64,000 nucleotides of DNA, taken from positions 2,050,827 to 2,114,826 of the forward strand of contig NZ_DS022298.1 in NCBI RefSeq assembly GCF_000153805.1, written 5' to 3'. Shown here piece by piece: positions 10,701 to 17,790 of the stretch. Position 1 is the stretch's first letter; each line of letters starts with the position of its first letter. Source of the stretch: Synechococcus sp. BL107. Its GTDB lineage: Bacteria > Cyanobacteriota > Cyanobacteriia > PCC-6307 > Cyanobiaceae. The notes beneath the pieces are model-generated. The model was not told the origin of the DNA, did no database searches, and worked only from the letters and a program-made list of their open reading frames with translations. The position numbers and the translations under genes were made by a program.

Positions 10701-11292
10701 AGCTGATGTTCAGGGTTCCGTTGAAGCCATCCTCGGTTCGCTGGAGCAGCTGCCCAAGGATGAAGTGCAGGTGCGGGTCTTGCTATCGGCTCCAGGTGAA
10801 GTCACCGAAACGGATGTCGACTTAGCGGCCGCCTCTGGTGCCGTGATCATCGGTTTCAACACCTCCATGGCCTCCGGTGCCAAAAAAGCTGCCGATGCCA
10901 CCGGTGTTGATGTGCGTGATTACGACGTGATTTACAAGCTGCTGGAAGACATCCAGTTGGCGATGGAAGGTCTGCTCGAGCCAGAACTCGTCGAAGAAGC
11001 GCTTGGGGAAGCCGAGGTGCGTGCCGTGTTCACCATTGGCAAGAGTGCCGTTGCGGGTTGCTACGTCAACACCGGGAAACTGCACCGCAACTGCAGAGTC
11101 CGGGTTCACAGGGGCAAGCAGGTGGTGTACACCGGCGATTTGGATTCTCTGCGTCGCAACAAAGACGACGTCAAAGAAGTGGCCACCGGCTTCGAATGTG
11201 GTGTGGGCACAGACCGTTTCGCCAACTGGGAAGAAGGTGATCGCATCGAAGCCTTCAAGATGGTTACCCAACGCCGCAAACTCACCACCTGA
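7786..11292 (+). CDS. infB: Translation initiation factor IF-2
   Basis: A 1168-residue GTPase that places initiator tRNA on the 30S subunit and promotes subunit joining. Residues 1-55 are an IF2 N-terminal helical domain ([20 protein letters not shown]). About residues 60-470 are a Pro/Ala/Lys/Arg/Gly low-complexity region with near-repeats such as [20 protein letters not shown] second conserved N-terminal domain lies near 575-630 ([20 protein letters not shown]). The GTPase motifs are GHVDHGKT at 669-676, DTPGHAAF near 720 and NKID near 775, followed by domains II, III and IV. The low-complexity part makes the protein much longer than E. coli IF-2 (890 residues) but such length is common in cyanobacteria. 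Confidence 0.97.
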   Translation: MTSSGKVRIYELSKDLGLENKDVLDAAVKLSIAAKSHSSSISDSEAGKIRSLLGKGSSPSQATAPVAKPAPGKSILSVKKGPASPGVTAAVAAAKPQAPAQPTANKPVPSAVKAVAPPARPAPAGNSTAGSTPKKPVAAPARPTGTTATATPRPAAAAAPSRPAPSKPPGAPRPQVVGKSSAPELVSKPTPATKPAGAAKPAIVSKPITAAKPAVVAKPAAAKPSIVKPTAPTPRPSSPAAAPSAPSASTPRPAPSRPTPRPAAAPSRPGAPQGQKPQIVSRAGAPPRPGTPPRVGAPTKTSTPARPTPRPELVGKPVPRRTGGVGAPQRPGTGVPQRQGGPARPGAPTRTGKPGAPTRTGGNTLELVGKPIRRDGSSGSGRPGAPTRPGAPTRPGMPGGMRKPVAPGELMQLQKPISRPAAPAPRRPDAPNRPAEAGTATPPVARPTAPSAPRRPGFRPGGPGGQRRPGRPDWDDSAKLEALRSRSPQKQRQKVHIIGENDDALAAQTGGFAGEQQAMVLSASLARPAKPKAQQRTAPKPVAAVRKRRKETARQRQRRRAMELRAAREAKQVRPEMIVVPEDNLTVQELADMLSVESSEIIKSLFFKGVIATVTQTLDMPTIEAVAKEFDVPVLQDDVEEAAKKTVEMIEEADLKHLIRRPPVVTVMGHVDHGKTSLLDAIRQARVAAGEAGGITQHIGAYQVEIQHKDEARKLTFLDTPGHAAFTAMRARGTKVTDVAVLVVAADDGVRPQTLEAISHARAAEVPIVVAINKIDKEGASADRVKQELSEQNLLAEEWGGDVVMVPVSAIKGENIDKLLEMLLLVTEVEDLQANPDRLARGTVIEAHLDKAKGPVATLLIQNGTLKTGDVLAAGPVLGKVRAMVDDNRQRLKEAGPSFAVEALGFSEVPTAGDEFEVYPDEKAARAVVGDRASDARATRLAQQMASRRVSLTAMSGQANEGELKELNLILKADVQGSVEAILGSLEQLPKDEVQVRVLLSAPGEVTETDVDLAAASGAVIIGFNTSMASGAKKAADATGVDVRDYDVIYKLLEDIQLAMEGLLEPELVEEALGEAEVRAVFTIGKSAVAGCYVNTGKLHRNCRVRVHRGKQVVYTGDLDSLRRNKDDVKEVATGFECGVGTDRFANWEEGDRIEAFKMVTQRRKLTT

Positions 11293-11306
11293 CCTCCACT
11301 TCTGTC

Positions 11307-12662
11307 GTGAAGTCCCGCCTCGAGCCTGTTCTCTGGCTCCAATGTCTAGCCCTTGGAGCGATTCCATTGGAGCTACTGCTGATTCGGTTGGTTCTGGCGG
11401 GTGCCGATCCAGGACCGGTCCCTCCAGTGGAGCGTCTACTCGTCTGGGCTATCGGGGTTCTAGCCCCTGCGGCTGCGTTATGGAAACGACCGGCTGATTG
11501 GGGATCACTGCTGCTCGTACGCGTGCCACTCAAGGAGCGTGATCAAGAGCAACAAGCTCTCAGTGCAAAGCAGGGTGGCCTCATCAGCCGCACCAGTGTT
11601 GCTCTAGCAGCGCTCGGATCTCTGCCTTTGCTGTGGTGGCTCGATGATTCCGCTGTTCTAGCCAGTGAGTTTTCACCTGTTCTCGGACAATCACGACTCG
11701 TCACTTTGTTGATCAGCATCCCAGTGCTGGCTTTGATGGTGTGGCAAGTCCAACAACTCAGCCAAGCCTTGGGATGGCTCCTACCGGTTCGGAGTCAACT
11801 CGATCAGGCGGCGTCGGCAGAGAACACGGTCGAGCACAACTTGATTGCAGCGGATCAACAGCACACGAGTTTTGGGCTGCAAATTCTTCGGCTCAGTCGG
11901 TTGGCTTGGCCTGAACCTGCGGCGAAACCAACCCAAGAACCACCCCAAAAACCAACCCCACAGCCTCCGTCGGCATCAGAAGCTGTTTCAGCAGAGCCTG
12001 TTCCAGAAGAACCTGTTCCAACAGAGAACGAACCATTAGTCGCCAATGCGGCAGATCAAGGCCAAACGAACCCAACAGACAGCTCCAACGATCCTGAGGA
12101 GTACAGCCAACCGAGCATCGACGAGAGCAAAAGCCTGGAAGACGAGGGAGGTGAAGACGAGGGAGGTGAAGACGAGGGAGGTGACAACAAAGGCCTTGAA
12201 GAGAACGACACCGAAACAAACGGCGTCGACATCGCTATCGACACGGCCGAGGAAGACACCAGCGAGGTCAACATCAATGAAGCCAACTTCGAACAGCTCA
12301 AGGACGAACAGGCTGTCAACGATGAAGCTGGTAGCGATGACCCCATCATCATCGAAGAGAAGTCCACGGCACGCGCTCGCGTGATCACCATGGACAACAC
12401 ATCAGTGGCCGACTCATCAATCCTCGAAACGGATCCTCCAGTAGATGCCCAACAGGACGAAGATTCAGTCGGCGTTTCGAGTGCGATCGAAGTAGAGGAG
12501 AACGGAGAAGAGTGTGAGAGCACCAGCTTGGATCCCGAAGTCACTGAGCTCAACAGCGTTACCGGCAGAAGCGCGGAAGAGCATGGTGAAGAGACCCAGT
12601 CCAGCGGAGGCGAACAAGGCGCCCCAGACGAGTCGCCGAAGGCCACGCCAGGGGGTGAGTGA
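11307..12662 (+). CDS. Low-complexity-tail membrane protein
   Basis: A 451-residue protein starting with GTG, 14 bases after infB. The first 200 residues have four or so hydrophobic segments (near 8-30, 42-57, 92-110 and 125-142) and match the layout of a cyanobacterial family known as low-complexity tail membrane protein. From about residue 200 the chain becomes Pro/Glu-rich and then strongly acidic with DEGGE repeats and many Ser, Thr and Glu residues. The last 66 codons are encoded on the strand opposite to the DUF3493 gene. Function unknown; I infer a membrane anchor with a disordered cytosolic or lumenal tail. Confidence 0.75.
   Translation: MKSRLEPVLWLQCLALGAIPLELLLIRLVLAGADPGPVPPVERLLVWAIGVLAPAAALWKRPADWGSLLLVRVPLKERDQEQQALSAKQGGLISRTSVALAALGSLPLLWWLDDSAVLASEFSPVLGQSRLVTLLISIPVLALMVWQVQQLSQALGWLLPVRSQLDQAASAENTVEHNLIAADQQHTSFGLQILRLSRLAWPEPAAKPTQEPPQKPTPQPPSASEAVSAEPVPEEPVPTENEPLVANAADQGQTNPTDSSNDPEEYSQPSIDESKSLEDEGGEDEGGEDEGGDNKGLEENDTETNGVDIAIDTAEEDTSEVNINEANFEQLKDEQAVNDEAGSDDPIIIEEKSTARARVITMDNTSVADSSILETDPPVDAQQDEDSVGVSSAIEVEENGEECESTSLDPEVTELNSVTGRSAEEHGEETQSSGGEQGAPDESPKATPGGE
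12141..12185 (+). repeat. 15-bp tandem repeat inside the acidic tail
   Basis: Three head-to-tail copies of a 15-base unit (gacgagggaggtgaa; the third copy differs in its last base) encode DEGGE repeated three times. The unit keeps the reading frame, so copy-number change would alter tail length without a frameshift. Confidence 0.8.
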
Positions 12663-12728
12663 CTCCTTCAGCAGTCGCTCTCTCATGGCGGGGTCAAGAC
12701 CAGACTTTCGGCCCTGCTGATCAGACAA
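12465..12728 (-). CDS. DUF3493 family membrane protein
   Basis: An 87-residue protein that reads like the conserved cyanobacterial and plastid DUF3493 family: an N-terminal RERLLKESLTPWRGLRRLVW segment, a hydrophobic stretch near residues 36-52 and a second near 66-80, ending YFDRTRN. Plant and algal members with this domain are linked to photosystem II assembly (LPA1-type proteins), but the role of the short stand-alone form is unknown. The start is a TTG at 12728. It overlaps the 3' end of the convergent membrane-protein gene by 198 bases. Confidence 0.8.
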   Translation of the reverse strand: MSDQQGRKSGLDPAMRERLLKESLTPWRGLRRLVWGALFASAGLGLFTMLFRASAGNAVELSDFGIQAGALTLFSVLLYFDRTRNAD

Positions 12729-12772
12729 GTGAGCAAGAAAAAGTACAACTGGAATGATAAATTAATTTCGTT

Positions 12773-12845
12773 GCCGATGTAGCTCAGCTGGTAGAGCAAC
12801 GCTTTCGTAAAGCGTGGGTCGCCTGTTCAAGTCAGGTCATCGGCT
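12773..12845 (+). tRNA. tRNA-Thr (anticodon CGT)
   Basis: A full cloverleaf can be drawn: acceptor stem GCCGATG paired with CATCGGC, D arm GCTC/GAGC, anticodon stem ACGCT/AGCGT with loop TTCGTAA (anticodon CGT, reads ACG), and T arm with TTCAAGT. The discriminator is T, and CCA is not encoded. Confidence 0.96.
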
Positions 12846-12881
12846 TTCGACGAAAACCCAGTCGTAGCCTGGATTCAAGTC

Positions 12882-13169
12882 TTATTTGGAATTTATCGAC
12901 TGACTATCACCACTCCAACCATGAATAGAATTCCAAGTCTCATGATATTCGTAATCAGATGATGGAGTCTCTTCAATGAGTTCCAACTCCAAGCCATTCT
13001 CAGCAATAACCATTGCAAGTCGTTTTTTAGTCCTATCCCATTTGTCTGAATGGTTCCAATCATGAACCTGTTGCTTTAAATAATTCAATGCTTCTTGATG
13101 AGTAGAGAATGAATCCAGCTCATTCGCATCATCCCCATCGTCCATTACAACAGTAAAGATACTAGTCAT
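12882..13169 (-). CDS. Small acidic hypothetical protein
   Basis: A 95-residue protein starting with ATG. It begins MTSIFTVVMDDGDDANELDS and contains a helix-like region (HQEALNYLKQQVHDWNHSDKW) and ELELIEETPSSDYEYHETWN near the end. No membrane segment or cysteine pattern is seen. The gene lies 6 bases downstream of a 37-codon membrane-peptide ORF on the same strand and the two probably form a transcript. It is AT-richer than the housekeeping genes. I do not recognise a family. Confidence 0.6.
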   Translation of the reverse strand: MTSIFTVVMDDGDDANELDSFSTHQEALNYLKQQVHDWNHSDKWDRTKKRLAMVIAENGLELELIEETPSSDYEYHETWNSIHGWSGDSQSINSK

Positions 13170-13175
13170 AAGAGT

Positions 13176-13289
13176 TCAAGTTTTACTCTTCCAGAAGAAT
13201 GCAACGTAAGCAATAAATGCAACGATCAAGAAGGGGATAAGCTGATTGGACAAGGATTTAGAAGACTTGACAAGCCATCCCTCTATCAT
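13176..13289 (-). CDS. Putative 37-residue single-pass membrane peptide
   Basis: ATG at 13289 to TGA at 13176. The peptide has a short polar head (MIEGWLVKSSKSLSNQ), one hydrophobic segment (LIPFLIVAFIAYVAFFW) and a basic end (KSKT), the usual small-membrane-protein layout. AGG occurs about 6 bases before the ATG. It ends 6 bases before the start of the 95-residue gene. Coding status rests on this pattern only. Confidence 0.45.
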   Translation of the reverse strand: MIEGWLVKSSKSLSNQLIPFLIVAFIAYVAFFWKSKT

Positions 13290-13591
13290 ACACACCTAAA
13301 AATATATACAACCCGCCAATGGGTGACGTAGCGAGAAGCAATAACGTCGATGGCGTGCCAAGAAATAAATGACCTCCAGAACAAACACCAAAATCATGAT
13401 TAATACTGCATTAATCTTCTCTTTGATTTTTACTTTCTATTCAATGGAGGACCAGAAGCCATTTGAAATCTCAATGAACCAATCACAAAACTACGACCAA
13501 GAGAATAAATAAAATCGGGAAGCCTGACGCCCTATCACTCGGAACTGAGAGCAAAACAAAACTCACAAGGGTAAAGCAAGGGGAATTGATG
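13290..13591. other. AT-rich intergenic stretch, no confident gene
   Basis: A weak 38-codon frame on the plus strand starts with ATG at 13396 (MINTALIFSLIFTFYS) and stops at 13512, but it has no clear ribosome binding site. I see no repeat or tRNA. The stretch leads into the small RNA candidate. Confidence 0.5.
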
Positions 13592-13651
13592 TTCTCTATC
13601 TATCTTCCGAGAAACCTCACACACTTCACCCCGTCGCAAGGCGGTTTTTTT
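13592..13651 (+). ncRNA. Yfr1-like small RNA candidate
   Basis: The stretch has three parts in the order known for cyanobacterial Yfr1: a 5' hairpin (TTCTC at 13592-13596 pairing with GAGAA at 13609-13613), an unpaired segment of about 17 bases that includes CCTCACACAC at 13615-13624, and a terminator hairpin (CCGTC, GCAA loop, GGCGG) followed by seven T at 13645-13651. The 10 bases match the 3' end of the published ultraconserved Yfr1 core ACUCCUCACACAC; the first three bases differ. No trxA or guaB gene is nearby, unlike the known yfr1 locus, so this may be a paralogue or a different RNA. Confidence 0.45.
13630..13651 (+). terminator. Rho-independent terminator at the small RNA candidate
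   Basis: Five-base stem with a GCAA tetraloop (one G-T pair) followed by seven T. It terminates plus-strand transcription although the neighbouring protein genes are on the minus strand, which supports a plus-strand transcript ending here. Confidence 0.6.
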
Positions 13652-13660
13652 ATTAGCTGA

Positions 13661-13927
13661 TCACGCCCCAACATGTATCCGGCTGAACTCCTCCAACACC
13701 GCAAGGAACTCTGACTCCTCTGGCGGCTCATCAAAACGGGTGGCGCATTGCACGCAGAACTGGATCCAGGTCGTGGATTGAACGTCCCCTGCAGCGATCA
13801 CCAACGAATAGGCGTTTTCAAACGCAGCACCGGTCAACAAAATCTCCCCGATGGCGCCATAGAGACGCTCCATCCCATCAAGCTGGGGGTCAACAAAGAC
13901 AGCGCGGATCTCTTCTCGCGTTGCCAT
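13661..13927 (-). CDS. Small hypothetical protein
   Basis: An 88-residue protein, ATG start, reading MATREEIRAVFVDPQLDGMERLYGAIGEILL in outline, with a mostly helical composition and a CVQC pair near residue 58. It lies 5 bases downstream of the next gene on the same strand, so both are probably one transcript. Codon composition is similar to the housekeeping genes, unlike the AT-rich neighbours. Function unknown. Confidence 0.6.
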   Translation of the reverse strand: MATREEIRAVFVDPQLDGMERLYGAIGEILLTGAAFENAYSLVIAAGDVQSTTWIQFCVQCATRFDEPPEESEFLAVLEEFSRIHVGA

Positions 13928-13932
13928 CGCTG

Positions 13933-14166
13933 CTAATCAAAGCCCTTTCTTTGCCCTAGCGCTGATCGGTCTTCAGCGGGCACTGGATCTAAATCCTGAA
14001 GCATTCCCAGATCAATACGAACTGCAGGGTTGAGCTTTTGAACCATCCACAAGAGCATTGCTGAGCAAGCTCTGTTATCAGCCCCATAGTCGTATTGCCA
14101 GTCTTTAACCATGCCGACAAGCTCCTGCTGGGCATTGGCGATGAACTCATCAGTCCATTCGTGCAT
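13933..14166 (-). CDS. Small hypothetical protein
   Basis: A 77-residue protein starting MHEWTDEFIANAQQELVGMV, helical and soluble by composition, with WQYDYGADNRACSAMLLWMV in the middle. First gene of a probable two-gene unit with the 88-residue gene. Family not recognised. Confidence 0.55.
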   Translation of the reverse strand: MHEWTDEFIANAQQELVGMVKDWQYDYGADNRACSAMLLWMVQKLNPAVRIDLGMLQDLDPVPAEDRSALGQRKGFD

Positions 14167-14673
14167 AACAAAGCTGCGGATTGGAGTTACTCCATTTTCT
14201 ATGACCCCATTGGGGCTGCCCTAGTAGGTCTAAACCACTCCATTAGTGGATTCTGATTCCTGAGATGGTGCGTTGAGCAGGGCGAGACCCTCACACATCG
14301 CTTCGCAACGGAATGAAAGACAAGACACGGACCTTATCCTTACTGTAATTTTGTTGGTCGGCTGTTCCTGCAGGAGAGGCTCTTCCGACGATCCAAGCGC
14401 TGCTAGCTGCTAGCTGCTAGACACCTTCTCTAAAACAAAGCGAACACCTTGACATTTGCGCAGACAACATCGCCGCGAAAGCAGGAAATCATCGACTTCA
14501 TTGATAACTTTGATTGCGTAACGCCTCGAACAAGTCGTTTATTACGTGAATATCATGAACCTAAGTAAACAACCAGGGCAATCTCCTTGCAATTGTAATT
14601 CAGCGAAACGTTGGAGCTACTGATTCCCTTTAGATTCTTTGGAGAGTTACTCGTGGGCTCAGCCCTGCTTCCA
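14167..14673. other. Intergenic stretch with short repeats and hairpins
   Basis: No convincing gene. A CCCC-ATT-GGGG hairpin lies at 14205-14215, and the 7-base unit GCTGCTA is repeated three times at 14399-14419. The remaining sequence is AT-rich without an obvious promoter or RNA gene. Confidence 0.6.
14399..14420. repeat. Three tandem copies of GCTGCTA
   Basis: A perfect 7-base tandem repeat in non-coding sequence. It is short and may be a simple slippage product. Confidence 0.8.
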
Positions 14674-14769
14674 ATGGCTAAAACGCGTAAAGAGTTGGCT
14701 TTGCTTGGTAGCACTTTCCTGATAGGCCTGGGGGCGTTGGAAGCTTGTTTGCGGTTCGGAGGCTATTAA
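14674..14769 (+). CDS. Possible 31-residue peptide
   Basis: ATG at 14674, TAA at 14767. The peptide is MAKTRKELALLGSTFLIGLG followed by ALEACLRFGGY: a basic head and one hydrophobic segment. A GTG at 14653 would add 7 residues. The stop codon lies inside a perfect hairpin, as expected for a transcript end. Coding status uncertain. Confidence 0.35.
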   Translation: MAKTRKELALLGSTFLIGLGALEACLRFGGY

Positions 14770-14787
14770 ATAAATAGCCTCCGAACC
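14753..14787. terminator. Perfect 15-bp inverted repeat, possible transcript-end hairpin
   Basis: GGTTCGGAGGCTATT and its exact complement are separated by five bases (AAATA). No T run follows on either strand, so it is not a textbook intrinsic terminator, but it lies between a plus-strand small ORF and a convergent minus-strand gene and could end or protect transcripts. Confidence 0.55.
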
Positions 14788-14855
14788 ATTTGCCATCAAT
14801 AAAGGCATTAAGCCTGCCTAGCTACAAGATCAACAAAATACAAACTTAGTGAACA

Positions 14856-15413
14856 CTAATAAGAAGTTGCCATAGCTGGCCCCAAACCAGGCAAAAATCT
14901 AAAGTCAAAGCTCACGCGTGTCGAATCCGTAGTGTTAATCATTGATCCATGACCAAGATTGACTCCATCAAATATCAAAGCCTGTCCTAACTTTAAAACT
15001 ATAGGCTTATAGTTCTTAGCGCCAATATCACTTTCAAGCCAAAGACTATTCTCTCCCCAAACGCTTGTCAGTGGGACCCAGACATTTATCCTCCCATCTT
15101 CGACTCCGAAATCTCTATCTCGATGAAATACACTGCTGCTTCTACCGCAGTAATGAAAGCGAAAAGAAGGTGGGCTTTGGTAGGAAGAAATTCCGGAAAC
15201 CATATCTCCCAACAACTCTAAAACAAAAGAGCGGTAAGAGTCTTCTATCTCTGGAAAATACTGAGACAGTTGATTAGTCGTCGGACTTCTATTAAGGGTC
15301 TTAATTCTCTCAATTTCATGTATACGCTCTAAACAGGTCACACCTAGAGCTTCGCAAGCCCACTCCCTAAATTTATATTTTTTAGGATTAAAATTAAGAA
15401 TTGTTGGCTCCAT
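14856..15413 (-). CDS. 2-oxoglutarate/Fe(II)-dependent oxygenase-like protein (PhyH/StrG type)
   Basis: A 185-residue protein with the facial-triad pattern of cupin-fold 2-oxoglutarate oxygenases: HRD in SVFHRDRDFGVEDGRINVWV supplies His and Asp, and the distal His lies in NLGHGSMINTTDSTRVSFDF, where the Arg could bind the 2-oxoglutarate carboxylate. WVPLTSVWGENSLWLESD fits the central strands. Such proteins hydroxylate small molecules or sugars; the substrate here is unknown. The gene is clearly AT-richer than its surroundings and stands alone, so acquisition by transfer is likely. Confidence 0.7.
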   Translation of the reverse strand: MEPTILNFNPKKYKFREWACEALGVTCLERIHEIERIKTLNRSPTTNQLSQYFPEIEDSYRSFVLELLGDMVSGISSYQSPPSFRFHYCGRSSSVFHRDRDFGVEDGRINVWVPLTSVWGENSLWLESDIGAKNYKPIVLKLGQALIFDGVNLGHGSMINTTDSTRVSFDFRFLPGLGPAMATSY

Positions 15414-15737
15414 TGCAAGACATTATTCGCAAAGCACTATCCGAAACGGAAAGCATCTGATACCTTAAAAAATGTTTTTTAGATATTTCTTTTATACATA
15501 AAACATTGATCTGAATTGCCAACGTGAGTGATTGTGCATTAGCGCAACAGCAGTCATTGCATGCACGAGCAAGGCAGACACTTGGATATAAAGCATCGCA
15601 AGATTTGTTTAATTAACGACCCAGAGAGATTTTTTACTTACGTTTTTCATTCATCATGCAATAGGAGGTGCTATCACTTAGAGCAATAGGCGTTTGCACC
15701 GTTGTTCCAGCCATCAGTTGGTGGCTAAACAGTACCT
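15414..15737. other. Intergenic stretch, AT-rich
   Basis: No gene, RNA or clear repeat is visible. GGAGGTG at 15664-15670 resembles a ribosome binding site but no long frame follows it directly; the next start is at 15738. Confidence 0.5.
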
Positions 15738-15881
15738 ATGGCCAAAACCGGAATTACTCCAGAAGATCAGCTCCGTGTAGAGCAGACGTTGGTGAAACCT
15801 GATGCTGCGGCGTGGGGGGTGAAACTTTTGAAGCTGCTCAAGCTTGAAAAGTTATTGAAGCTCGGCGACAAGGAAAGCTGA
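15738..15881 (+). CDS. 47-residue peptide with Leu/Lys amphipathic helix
   Basis: ATG at 15738 to TGA at 15879-15881. The N half is polar (MAKTGITPEDQLRVEQTLVK) and the C half is a Leu/Lys-rich run (WGVKLLKLLKLEKLLKLGDK) that would form a cationic amphipathic helix. A second small gene starts two bases after the stop, so the pair is probably one operon. Coding is supported by the frame-coupled arrangement and composition. Function unknown. Confidence 0.5.
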   Translation: MAKTGITPEDQLRVEQTLVKPDAAAWGVKLLKLLKLEKLLKLGDKES

Positions 15882-15883
15882 CG

Positions 15884-16036
15884 ATGGATCCCCTACTGAC
15901 TTCTGACGACTTGAAGAGCTTGATCGAGACCGCTCAAAAGCTGATCGACACTTGGGATGAAGACCCTGACAACTACTCAAAGCTGGAGCAACATCTCAAA
16001 GAGCTAAAAGCTGAAATAGAGAAGTTCAAAAACTGA
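15884..16036 (+). CDS. 50-residue acidic helical peptide
   Basis: ATG at 15884 (MDPLLTSDDLKSLIETAQKL) to TGA at 16034-16036. The sequence is strongly helical and acidic (DTWDEDPDNYSKLEQHLKEL), a charge complement to the basic Leu/Lys peptide encoded two bases upstream. The two could be partners, but this is inference. Confidence 0.5.
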   Translation: MDPLLTSDDLKSLIETAQKLIDTWDEDPDNYSKLEQHLKELKAEIEKFKN

Positions 16037-16198
16037 AGCGATCACTCATCCAACCTGGGGAGCAAACCCACCTGCAATGACACCCGACCAAAAGACGACG
16101 CTTGCCCTATGCAAGAACAGCTTTTGGCGCGACAAGCAAATAATTCTGAGGGATAGAGAAACAGGTTTGTGGGATGGCTTTCGAGTTCTTGAGTTGCT

Positions 16199-16540
16199 TC
16201 AGAATTTTCTGGCGTACGGCGGATTCCCTGCCAATTCAAGGTTGATCTCCTTGCAGATATTCATCCAGGCTCCCAGCCCAAAATTCACGCCGTTGGGACC
16301 ATCGATGAACTCTTGAAATTCCTCTGCTGTGATGCCCTCGCGCACTTCCCAGATACAAAAGGCAGGACCTTCTGGCCCAATAGGGCAAAAGGAGTGGTTG
16401 TAGAAACCCGCTTGTAGATTTTTGGCGACTGCTTCATCCCAGCCACCACCAGGTGCCATAGCTGTTTGGGCTGTCTCCCACCACTGCTGCGCTCTACCAG
16501 CGCGGAACTCGTGATGAACGTGGAAGAACTTAGATGCCAT
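16199..16540 (-). CDS. Conserved-looking hypothetical protein
   Basis: A 113-residue protein. The start MASKFFHVHHEFRAGRAQQW at 16540 is preferred over an in-frame upstream codon at 16558. HVHHEF followed by WETAQTAMAPGGGWDEAVAK and FCIWEVREGITAEEFQEFID suggests a small ferredoxin-like alpha/beta-barrel fold. Composition matches the core genome better than the neighbouring AT-rich genes. Substrate and role unknown. Confidence 0.65.
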   Translation of the reverse strand: MASKFFHVHHEFRAGRAQQWWETAQTAMAPGGGWDEAVAKNLQAGFYNHSFCPIGPEGPAFCIWEVREGITAEEFQEFIDGPNGVNFGLGAWMNICKEINLELAGNPPYARKF

Positions 16541-16686
16541 GGAGCAGTCGCCTTTCACGCATTTTGAGTTAAGTGCTCAACCTTCATTGTTGTGTGCAGG
16601 ACCCCACACCAAAAAAAGGGGGATCTGGCCTGGCGAAAAGCCGATTGCCCCTGGGACTTCAGAAGAGGCAAGAGAGGCTGAGTTGG

Positions 16687-16875
16687 CTATGCAGGACAGG
16701 AATAGATGCCAAGTACTTTCCCTTCATTCGTTCTGTCCTCACCTACTTGGCTACAGCCAGCCTCTACAGGTGGTGTCCGTGCGCCGATATGAATTGTGTA
16801 ATTGTCCTTCGTGCCAGTCACTAAAACAAAAGAGAGTGCAGCGAGGGAAAGCAGAACGGCAATGACTACTCTCAT
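16687..16875 (-). CDS. Possible small secreted protein
   Basis: A 62-residue frame from an ATG at 16875. It opens with a signal-peptide-like run (MRVVIAVLLSLAALSFVLVT) followed by a polar part with two Cys (VEAGCSQVGEDRTNEG, then YSCPA at the end). The opposite-strand frames across this region lack such structure. Family not recognised. Confidence 0.45.
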   Translation of the reverse strand: MRVVIAVLLSLAALSFVLVTGTKDNYTIHIGARTPPVEAGCSQVGEDRTNEGKVLGIYSCPA

Positions 16876-17341
16876 TTCTCTGTTTGTAATTTCATCATTC
16901 TGGCGCTTTGCAGTGAACTTTCAGCTGTCGCGACTAAGACTTGTTAGCCCCTGCTTAAAACAGTGTCCCAAGAGGAGATGGCGGCCCTGCAACAGGGTGA
17001 GAGCAAAAAGTGAGCTGACAGCAGATGAATATCTCAACCATTACAAAGAAGTGATGTTATTTATAACAACAGCTGTAAGCCACTAACCAAATACACATCA
17101 AAATGAAAGATTTTGGAATCTTCGAAATAGAAAGACTATGGCCAAAGAAAGTGAGTAGTACAATCAACACCGCTTCTCTCTTAAAACCGTAAATCCATTT
17201 ACATAACTAACTTAGAGCACCAACAAGATCGTATATGTAACATTTTTAATGGCTCGTGACGGAAGGAGCTGAAGTCTTCCTAAATATCGCAGCAAGAAGC
17301 ACAAGAATGCTCTACAAACAAAGAATGCCACATCGTATCTC
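16876..17341. other. AT-rich intergenic stretch
   Basis: No convincing gene. A 29-codon frame from an ATG at 17104 (MKDFGIFEIERLWPKK) exists but has no supporting feature. No RNA gene or repeat seen. Confidence 0.5.
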
Positions 17342-17722
17342 GTGACCACAAAGCAAGAAGCTCATTCCATTATCAAGGACTGCCTCGAAGGCAACAAGTC
17401 ATGGGTCGACACGTTTAATGAGCTCGGCTGCATCCTGGCGTTCGACCTCGATCCAATGCTTGAAGGATCTGTCACAGTCGACTTTATTATTGATGACCTT
17501 TGGAAAAAAGGCATCCGAGCCACCCAAGATGAAGTTGTGAAAAGTATTTGCAGCTACGCGATTGAGAACAATTACGTGTGGTCTGTCGAGACAATTTTTG
17601 ACAACTTTGATTACACTGCAAAAACCCTTGAAAACCTTGGCGAAGACAGCAAAGAACTACTTCGGGATATGGCGGACGATACGGAACGCGATGAATTCAA
17701 ACAAATGGTGACCGCCCTCTAA
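17342..17722 (+). CDS. Hypothetical acidic protein
   Basis: A 126-residue protein from a GTG at 17342 (MTTKQEAHSIIKDCLEGNKS). It is helical and acidic, with VDFIIDDLWKKGIRATQDEV in the middle and a Glu/Asp-rich end. This may be a member of the short helical peptide-leader-like proteins, but I see no double-glycine cleavage motif. A hairpin terminator follows 35 bases downstream. Function unknown. Confidence 0.6.
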   Translation: MTTKQEAHSIIKDCLEGNKSWVDTFNELGCILAFDLDPMLEGSVTVDFIIDDLWKKGIRATQDEVVKSICSYAIENNYVWSVETIFDNFDYTAKTLENLGEDSKELLRDMADDTERDEFKQMVTAL

Positions 17723-17757
17723 GCTCCGCATAAGGCATAACACTCAGACGCAAATAC

Positions 17758-17790
17758 AAAGATCTTGAACTGATGGTTCAAGATCTTTTA
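17758..17790. terminator. Bidirectional hairpin terminator
   Basis: A 13-base perfect stem (AAAGATCTTGAAC paired with GTTCAAGATCTTT) with a TGATG loop between two convergent genes. A-rich and T-rich flanks suit both strands; the minus-strand gene ends inside it. Confidence 0.75.

Noticed and set aside
13396..13512. Plus-strand 38-codon frame with hydrophobic head
   Set aside because: No ribosome binding site and AT-rich chance composition; kept only as a note in the gap.
16077..16316. Plus-strand frame of 79 codons
   Set aside because: Overlaps the better supported minus-strand gene at 16199-16540, and the translation has no feature of its own.
16539..17086. Plus-strand frames at 16539-16865 and 16802-17086
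   Set aside because: Cys, Arg and Ser-rich translations without domains; the minus-strand frame with a signal peptide at 16687-16875 is more plausible.
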